A stretch of DNA of 64,000 nt from Cellulomonas humilata (GTDB taxonomy: Bacteria; Actinomycetota; Actinomycetes; Actinomycetales; Cellulomonadaceae): contig NZ_JABMCI010000066.1 of NCBI RefSeq assembly GCF_013359775.1, positions 124,001 through 188,000 of the forward strand, written 5' to 3'. The translations under genes were made by a program, and so were the position numbers. The notes under the pieces were generated by a model. It was not told the DNA's origin. It was given only the letters and a program-made list of their open reading frames with translations, and searched no databases. Every line of letters begins with the position of its first letter. The first letter of the stretch is position 1. This document shows, one piece after another, positions 62,141-64,000 of the stretch.

Positions 62141-63727
62141 GTGACGCAGACGCCTGACCCGGCCGCCACCACCCACCGTCCCGTGCTCGTCGTCGACTTC
62201 GGTGCGCAGTACGCGCAGCTGATCGCCCGACGGGTCCGCGAGGCCAACGTGTACTCCGAGATCGTGCCGCACACGGCGTCGGTCGCGGACCTGCTGGCCA
62301 AGGACCCGGCCGCGATCATCCTGTCCGGCGGGCCGTCGTCGGTGTACGCCGCCGGCGCCCCGTTCGTGGACCCGGCCCTGTTCGAGGCCGGTGTCCCCGT
62401 CCTGGGCATCTGCTACGGCTTCCAGGCGATGGCGGCGGCGCTCGGCGGGACGGTCGCGCAGACCGGTCAGCGCGAGTACGGCGGGACGGCCGTCGCGGTC
62501 ACGTCCGCCGGGACCGTGCTGTCCGGCAGCCCCGACGCGCAGACCGTCTGGATGAGCCACGGCGACGCGGTGCACGCCGCGCCCGAGGGGTTCGAGGTGC
62601 TGGCGACGTCGGCGGGCAGCCCGGTCGCCGCGTTCGAGGACCGCGCCCGGCGCCTGTACGGCGTCCAGTGGCACCCGGAGGTCAAGCACTCGCCGCTCGG
62701 CCAGAAGGCGCTCGAGAACTTCCTCTACCAGGGCGCGGGCCTGAGTCCCGACTGGAACGCCGGCAACGTCGTCGCCGAGCAGGTGGACAAGATCCGCGCT
62801 CAGGTGGGAGACGCCCGGGTGATCTGCGGGCTGTCCGGTGGCGTGGACTCCTCGGTCGCCGCGGCGCTCGTGCAGAAGGCCGTCGGCAGCCAGCTCACCT
62901 GCGTGTTCGTCGACCACGGGCTGCTGCGCTCCGGCGAGGCCGAGCAGGTGGAGAAGGACTTCGTGGCCGCCACGGGCGTGCAGCTGAAGGTGGTCGACGC
63001 GCGCGAGCGGTTCCTGCACGCGCTCGCGGGCCACACCGACCCCGAGACCAAGCGCAAGATCATCGGCCGCGAGTTCATCCGGGTGTTCGAGCAGGCCGCC
63101 CGCGAGGTGGTCGCTGAGGCCGGTGAGGGCGAGGAGGTCAAGTTCCTCGTCCAGGGCACCCTGTACCCGGACGTCGTCGAGTCCGGCGGCGGCGAGGGCG
63201 CGGCCAACATCAAGTCGCACCACAACGTGGGCGGGCTGCCGGACGACCTCCAGTTCGACCTGGTGGAGCCGCTGCGCACCCTGTTCAAGGACGAGGTCCG
63301 CGCGGTCGGCCTGGAGCTGGGCGTGCCCGAGGGCATCGTGTGGCGCCAGCCGTTCCCGGGTCCCGGGCTGGGCATCCGGATCATCGGCGAGGTCACGGCC
63401 GAGCGTCTCGACATCCTGCGCGCGGCCGACGTCATCGCCCGCGAGGAGCTGACCCGCGCCGGCCTGGACCGCGACATCTGGCAGTGCCCGGTGGTGCTCC
63501 TGGCGGACGTGCGCTCGGTGGGCGTGCAGGGGGACGGCCGGACCTACGGGCACCCCGTCGTCCTGCGGCCGGTGTCGTCCGAGGACGCGATGACCGCAGA
63601 CTGGACCCGCCTGCCCTACGACGTGCTGGCGACGATCTCGACCCGGATCACCAACGAGGTGCCCGAGGTCAACCGCGTGGTCCTCGACGTGACGAGCAAG
63701 CCGCCGGGCACCATCGAGTGGGAGTGA
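62141..63727 (+). CDS. guaA: GMP synthase (glutamine-hydrolysing)
   Basis: A 528-residue enzyme converting XMP to GMP. The N-terminal glutamine amidotransferase has Cys91 in GICYGFQ and the His-Glu pair in [10 protein letters not shown]; the ATP-pyrophosphatase domain begins at about 225 with the PP-loop [13 protein letters not shown]; the C-terminal dimerisation domain ends KPPGTIEWE. The GTG start is leaderless-like. It completes the guaB-guaA pathway, separated from guaB by the accessory islands. Confidence 0.97.
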   Translation: MTQTPDPAATTHRPVLVVDFGAQYAQLIARRVREANVYSEIVPHTASVADLLAKDPAAIILSGGPSSVYAAGAPFVDPALFEAGVPVLGICYGFQAMAAALGGTVAQTGQREYGGTAVAVTSAGTVLSGSPDAQTVWMSHGDAVHAAPEGFEVLATSAGSPVAAFEDRARRLYGVQWHPEVKHSPLGQKALENFLYQGAGLSPDWNAGNVVAEQVDKIRAQVGDARVICGLSGGVDSSVAAALVQKAVGSQLTCVFVDHGLLRSGEAEQVEKDFVAATGVQLKVVDARERFLHALAGHTDPETKRKIIGREFIRVFEQAAREVVAEAGEGEEVKFLVQGTLYPDVVESGGGEGAANIKSHHNVGGLPDDLQFDLVEPLRTLFKDEVRAVGLELGVPEGIVWRQPFPGPGLGIRIIGEVTAERLDILRAADVIAREELTRAGLDRDIWQCPVVLLADVRSVGVQGDGRTYGHPVVLRPVSSEDAMTADWTRLPYDVLATISTRITNEVPEVNRVVLDVTSKPPGTIEWE

Positions 63728-63748
63728 CTGGGAGTGACTGGGAATGAC
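63719..63748 (+). repeat. 10-bp tandem repeat across the guaA stop
   Basis: TGGGAGTGAC occurs three times in a row (third copy with one G to A change). The first copy contains the guaA stop codon. Confidence 0.8.
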
Positions 63749-63751
63749 ACC

Positions 63752-64000
63752 GTGACCGAGTCCACGACGACCCTCGACCCCTGGGTGCGCAAGGCCGCAG
63801 GAGCGACGAAGCGCTACCGCGTGCTGGCCTGGATCACCGGCACCATGCTGCTGCTGCTCTGCGTCGAGCTCGTCCTCAAGTACGTGTTCCACGCGAGCGG
63901 GGTGGACGCCTCCGGCACGCCGAACCCCGTCATCGGCGCCTGGATCGCGTACGCGCACGGTTGGATCTACGTCGTCTACCTGGTCACGGTCTTCGACCTC
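63752..64000 (+). CDS. DUF3817 membrane protein, 5' part
   Basis: The first 83 codons of a gene cut by the window end. It starts GTG and has a soluble N-terminus (TESTTTLDPWVRKAAGATK), a helix TGTMLLLLCVELVLKYVFHA and a second helix around AYAHGWIYVVYLVTVFDL, the pattern of small DUF3817 proteins that often follow guaA in actinobacteria. Start is 24 bases after the guaA stop, behind the tandem repeat. Confidence 0.75.
   Translation, partial: MTESTTTLDPWVRKAAGATKRYRVLAWITGTMLLLLCVELVLKYVFHASGVDASGTPNPVIGAWIAYAHGWIYVVYLVTVFDL

Overview
The window is one contiguous stretch of a high-G+C (well above 70% by eye), Gram-positive actinobacterial chromosome. Gene content (WhiB and BldM-type regulators, HrcA/CIRCE control of groES, an F420-type LLM oxidoreductase, phosphoketolase, a Tad pilus without an outer-membrane secretin) and the leaderless promoter style suggest the Micrococcales, plausibly Cellulomonas or a close relative. 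That assignment is inference from protein style, not from a search.

Backbone (1-23 kb and 62-64 kb): the order glmS, acpS, nnr, alr, tsaE, tsaB, rimI, tsaD, groES, whiB (WhiD/WhiB3 type), a bldM-like regulator, guaB (GuaB2), guaB3, guaA is the actinobacterial housekeeping order known from Mycobacterium (Rv3436c to Rv3396c) and Streptomyces. Lineage-specific genes are interleaved: a rhodanese, nitroreductase, cupredoxin lipoprotein, PadR pair, GCS2 ligase, THUMP-like methyltransferase, an XRE/M24 pair and a MurA-like enzyme carrying an N-terminal helix-turn-helix. Between guaB3 and guaA about 39 kb of accessory genes are inserted.

Carbon island (23.3-38 kb): a DeoR regulator heads an apparent operon for a zinc polyol dehydrogenase, a mannitol-type PTS (EIICB, EIIA), a PfkB/1-phosphofructokinase, HPr and Enzyme I, so specific and general PTS parts sit together. 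A succinate-semialdehyde-type dehydrogenase follows. Facing it on the minus strand is xfp-pta-ackA (phosphoketolase, phosphate acetyltransferase, acetate kinase), turning sugar phosphates into acetyl-P, acetate and ATP. Palindromes upstream of xfp suggest specific control.

Next (38.2-43.1 kb) come SURF1, ArfB and a heterodimeric ABC exporter whose two ATPase domains have complementary defects.

Tad pilus island (43.2-62.1 kb): a tightly overlapping nine-gene operon (44.3-52.9 kb) encodes a zinc-ribbon protein, a CpaB/SAF protein, a CpaE ATPase fused to a TadE pseudopilin, a second TadE, CpaF/TadA, TadB, TadC, and a NarL-type histidine kinase/response regulator pair. A separately promoted Flp pilin, an OmpA-domain protein, a lipoprotein and a TadG-like protein follow. 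Two cassettes then each encode a 467-470 aa protein that begins as a complete Flp prepilin and continues into a roughly 390-residue glycine-rich domain with a conserved four-cysteine pattern, together with a small lipoprotein and membrane proteins. Related TGGGYCC motifs recur in the intergenic spaces of this island. The giant Flp proteins and the CpaE-TadE fusion are the strongest candidates for something not previously described. No TadV peptidase, tRNA, rRNA, CRISPR array or insertion sequence was seen.
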